Assembly: GCA_913054415.1 (NCBI GenBank)
Contig: CAJXII010000064.1
Location: 1 to 8,689 of the forward strand
Origin: an uncultured Arcobacter sp.
GTDB lineage: Bacteria; Campylobacterota; Campylobacteria; Campylobacterales; Arcobacteraceae
Length of the DNA: 8,689 nucleotides
Reading direction: 5' to 3'
Positions 6,529-8,689 of this stretch are shown in pieces. Within the stretch, counting starts at the first letter, position 1. The number at the start of each line of letters is the position of its first letter. A program made the translations under genes and the position numbers. The notes under the pieces were generated by a model, which saw nothing but the letters and a program-made list of their open reading frames with translations, did not search any database and had not been told where the DNA came from.

Positions 6529-8349
6529 TTAGCCAATTACAACTATAGTTTGACCCTCTTCTACAACATCATTTGGTTTAACCGGTATTGCACTAATAGT
6601 TCCAGCACAAGTTGCTTCAATATCTATCTCCATCTTCATAGCTTCAAGAATAGCGACAACTTGACCTTTTTCAACTTTATCTCCAACACCAACTAAAATT
6701 TTCCAAACATTTCCATTAACACTAGCACCAATCTCTGTTCCAGCACCAGAAGGAGTATCACAAACAACTGGTTGCTCTACCTCTTTTGGTTTTTCAGAAA
6801 CTTCTTGTGTAGGAACTACTTGAATATCAGCATTACCTTGAGCTACTTGCACACTAAATTTTTGTCCATCTACTACTACTGTATAATTACCATCTGCCAT
6901 TACTGTTTCACCTCTCTTATTATCATCTATATTTTTTATATCACTTTTTTTAACTACATCTAAAGGAGCTTCACCTTTTAAAAATGTTATACCTTTTTCT
7001 CCACAAGCTGCAGCAATAAAAATATTCTCTTCACTTGGAGCTAAATTTTCAAGCTCTAATCTTTCTTTCCAAACACCAACAGATTTAGTTAAATCTTCAT
7101 CCGCTATATCTAAAGGATTTTTTGTTGTTGGTTCTAATTTTAACTGTTCACTTGCTAATTTAATAATCTCTTCATCAGGTTTTACAGGAGTTTTACCAAA
7201 ATATCCCAAAACCATCTTACCATAACCAGGAGTTATTTTTTTCCACTCTCCAAACATTACATTTGCATAAGCTTGTTGCCAATAAAACTGAGATACAGGA
7301 GTTACTGATGTTCCAAATCCACCTTTTTTAACTACCTCTCTCATAGCTTTTATCACTTGAGGAAATTTATCAAATGTATGATCTTCTCTCATCATCTCAG
7401 TATTAACAGTCAATGCACCACCTGGCATTGGTGAAAATGGAATTAAAGGAGATACTGATGTAGCTTCAGGATGAATAACATAATCACTTAAACAATCTTG
7501 CAGAACCTCTTCATAGGTTAATATCTTTTCAACATCTAATCCACCTAGATCATATTTACTACCTTTTGTAGCATGAAGCATAGTTAAAATATCTGGTTGA
7601 CTTGTCCCACCACTTACAGGAGCTGCAGCAAGGTCAATACCATCTACACCAGCTTCTAGTGCTGCCAAATAAGAAGATACACTAACACCAGCTGTTTCAT
7701 GAGTATGAAGTCTTAGATGAATATCATCACCTAAAAGTTTTCTTGCCATTTTAATTGTTTCATAAACTTTATTTGGATTTGCTGTTCCACTTGCATCTTT
7801 AAAACATATAGAATCAAAAGGTAATCCACTATCCAAAAGTTTTCTTAATTTTCTTTCATAAAAAGCTACATCATGAGCACCTGCACAACCAACAGGAAGA
7901 TCCATCATAGTAATAACCGCTTCATGATTTAATCCATATTTTTTTATACATTGAGCTGAAAACTTTAAATTATCCATATCATTTAGAGCATCAAAATTTC
8001 TAATAGTTGTAGTTCCATGCTGTGCAAATAGTTTTGCATGTAGATCTATAAGCTCACGACTTCCTGTATCTAACATCACTGTATTGATACCTCTTGATAA
8101 AGTTTGCAGATTTGCTTCGCTACCAACAATAGATCTAAACTTATCCATCATCTCAAATGCATCTTCTTGAAGATGAAAATACAAAGATTGAAATCTAGCA
8201 CCTCCACCAAATTCAAAATGTGTAATACCTGCTTCTTTTGCTGCACTTACTGCAGGTAAAAAATCATCCATTAAAACACGACCACCAAAGACAGATTGAA
8301 ATCCATCCCTAAAAGTGGTATCCATTATATCAATAAACTTTTTACTCAT
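6529..8349 (-). CDS. oadA: Biotin-dependent carboxyltransferase: oxaloacetate decarboxylase alpha / PycB-type subunit
   Basis: The 606-residue cytoplasmic subunit transfers CO2 from oxaloacetate to biotin. The N-terminal carboxyltransferase barrel (about 1-290) begins DTTFRDGFQS (Asp10, Arg14, Asp15) and includes the catalytic Lys184 in CFKDASGT and the metal-binding His215/His217 in LHTHETAG. A PYC/OADA conserved domain (about 300-500) and an acidic, Val/Pro-rich linker (about 500-530) follow. The C-terminal biotinyl domain has EAMKMEI with Lys572 as biotin attachment site, 35 residues from the end. The barrel has FEFGGGARFQS where classical OadA has E-WGGATFD, and closely resembles Campylobacter PycB (Cj0933c), which sits beside pckA there. 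The flanking oadG and oadB favour the Na+-pump role here; no biotin carboxylase gene is nearby. The ATG follows AAAGG and lies 2 bases after the oadG stop. Confidence 0.92.
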   Translation of the reverse strand: MSKKFIDIMDTTFRDGFQSVFGGRVLMDDFLPAVSAAKEAGITHFEFGGGARFQSLYFHLQEDAFEMMDKFRSIVGSEANLQTLSRGINTVMLDTGSRELIDLHAKLFAQHGTTTIRNFDALNDMDNLKFSAQCIKKYGLNHEAVITMMDLPVGCAGAHDVAFYERKLRKLLDSGLPFDSICFKDASGTANPNKVYETIKMARKLLGDDIHLRLHTHETAGVSVSSYLAALEAGVDGIDLAAAPVSGGTSQPDILTMLHATKGSKYDLGGLDVEKILTYEEVLQDCLSDYVIHPEATSVSPLIPFSPMPGGALTVNTEMMREDHTFDKFPQVIKAMREVVKKGGFGTSVTPVSQFYWQQAYANVMFGEWKKITPGYGKMVLGYFGKTPVKPDEEIIKLASEQLKLEPTTKNPLDIADEDLTKSVGVWKERLELENLAPSEENIFIAAACGEKGITFLKGEAPLDVVKKSDIKNIDDNKRGETVMADGNYTVVVDGQKFSVQVAQGNADIQVVPTQEVSEKPKEVEQPVVCDTPSGAGTEIGASVNGNVWKILVGVGDKVEKGQVVAILEAMKMEIDIEATCAGTISAIPVKPNDVVEEGQTIVVIG

Positions 8350-8351
8350 TA

Positions 8352-8606
8352 TTAACCTTTATTGTTTGTTTCTATATTATGATGTATAATTGCAGCAGTG
8401 ATTGCAGCAACAAGATTTTTATTGTCAGTTGGTTTTGGTTGCCATTGTTTTGAAGGAATTTTATTTTTCGATTCATCTTTAAAAAATTTATTTATTAAAA
8501 CTGTTTGAAGTTTTAGCATAAATATCATTATTACAAGGAATGCAAACACAACCCCCATACCCAAAGCCATAAATTTAAAGGCTTCATCAACTAAATTTAT
8601 TTCCAA
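8352..8606 (-). CDS. oadG: Oxaloacetate decarboxylase gamma subunit
   Basis: This small membrane protein of 84 residues has one N-terminal transmembrane helix (about 12-33, FMALGMGVVFAFLVIMIFML), a polar linker with KQWQPKP, and a C-terminal AAITAAIIHH that matches the conserved OadG tail (typically IAAAIAAH) used for contact with the alpha subunit and for metal binding. It anchors OadA to OadB and assists assembly. The start is TTG: the minus-strand sequence reads AAGGAG-TAAATA-TTG, a strong ribosome site at good distance, with no ATG at that position. It is the first gene of the oadG-oadA-oadB-pckA operon. Confidence 0.9.
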   Translation of the reverse strand: MEINLVDEAFKFMALGMGVVFAFLVIMIFMLKLQTVLINKFFKDESKNKIPSKQWQPKPTDNKNLVAAITAAIIHHNIETNNKG

Positions 8607-8612
8607 TATTTA

Positions 8613-8618
8613 CTCCTT
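8613..8618 (-). promoter_or_regulatory. Strong Shine-Dalgarno site for the oadG TTG start
   Basis: AAGGAG on the minus strand lies 6 bases before the TTG at 8604-8606. It is the best ribosome site in the operon and the reason for choosing a non-ATG start. Confidence 0.75.
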
Positions 8619-8652
8619 ACTAAAATAGCAACTTAAAAATTGTAATTTTCGT

Positions 8653-8660
8653 ATTTTATA
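8653..8660 (-). promoter_or_regulatory. Candidate -10 element of the oad-pckA operon
   Basis: TATAAAAT on the minus strand lies about 46 bases before the oadG start, in very A/T-rich DNA. No -35 is recognisable in the few bases left before the window edge. It would leave a leader of about 40 bases. Confidence 0.4.
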
Positions 8661-8689
8661 GAAATATTGCTTTATTAAATATTTATTTT

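Noticed and set aside
6508..6963. Plus-strand open frames opposite oadA (6508-6696 and 6772-6963)
   Set aside because: They are composed of low-complexity Tyr/Phe/Ile/Ser residues created by the complement of the biotinyl-domain and linker codons; no start signal.
1..8689. CRISPR array, tRNA, rRNA, transposase or integrase
   Set aside because: No spaced direct repeats, no tRNA cloverleaf or rRNA-like stretch and no recombinase motif was seen on either strand.

Overview
The window is AT-rich chromosomal DNA from a member of the Campylobacterota (formerly Epsilonproteobacteria). The support is an ArsS-type sensor kinase, a carboxyltransferase subunit of the type called PycB in Campylobacter lying beside pckA, and the general codon and base bias. 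An Arcobacter-like or Sulfurimonas-like organism fits best, but this is inference from gene content and no marker gene is present.

Bases 1-991 look like accessory DNA made of incomplete genes. They hold the C-terminal end of a protein with a phospholipase-D-like HxR(x)4D motif, a 58-residue secreted-looking ORF that seems to be the beginning of a WD40-type protein, a zeta-toxin-like P-loop kinase lacking its middle third, and a 70-residue partner that overlaps the kinase gene by an ATGA.

Bases 998-3553 hold three single genes. The first is an ArsS-family histidine kinase with no response regulator next to it, starting only 6 bases after the 70-residue gene. The second is a small RRM RNA-binding protein on the minus strand. 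The third is a ZnuA-like periplasmic metal-binding protein without its permease and ATPase. The RRM and ZnuA genes diverge from a 181-base region with a candidate -10 element for each direction. A strong symmetrical hairpin at 3566-3592 separates the ZnuA gene from the convergent operon that follows.

Bases 3604-8606, on the minus strand, form one tightly packed operon in the order oadG-oadA-oadB-pckA, with gaps of only 2-21 bases. OadG, OadA and OadB together make a membrane-bound, biotin-dependent, sodium-pumping oxaloacetate decarboxylase. PckA converts oxaloacetate and ATP to phosphoenolpyruvate, CO2 and ADP. Both enzymes act on oxaloacetate, so the operon groups C4-to-C3 interconversion with sodium-gradient energetics. 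A candidate promoter lies just upstream of oadG at the right edge.

I did not find a convincing undescribed multi-gene system. The points most worth following are the internally deleted zeta-like kinase with its intact downstream partner, the orphan ArsS kinase abutting it, and the question of whether the PycB-type alpha subunit serves a decarboxylase, a pyruvate carboxylase, or both.
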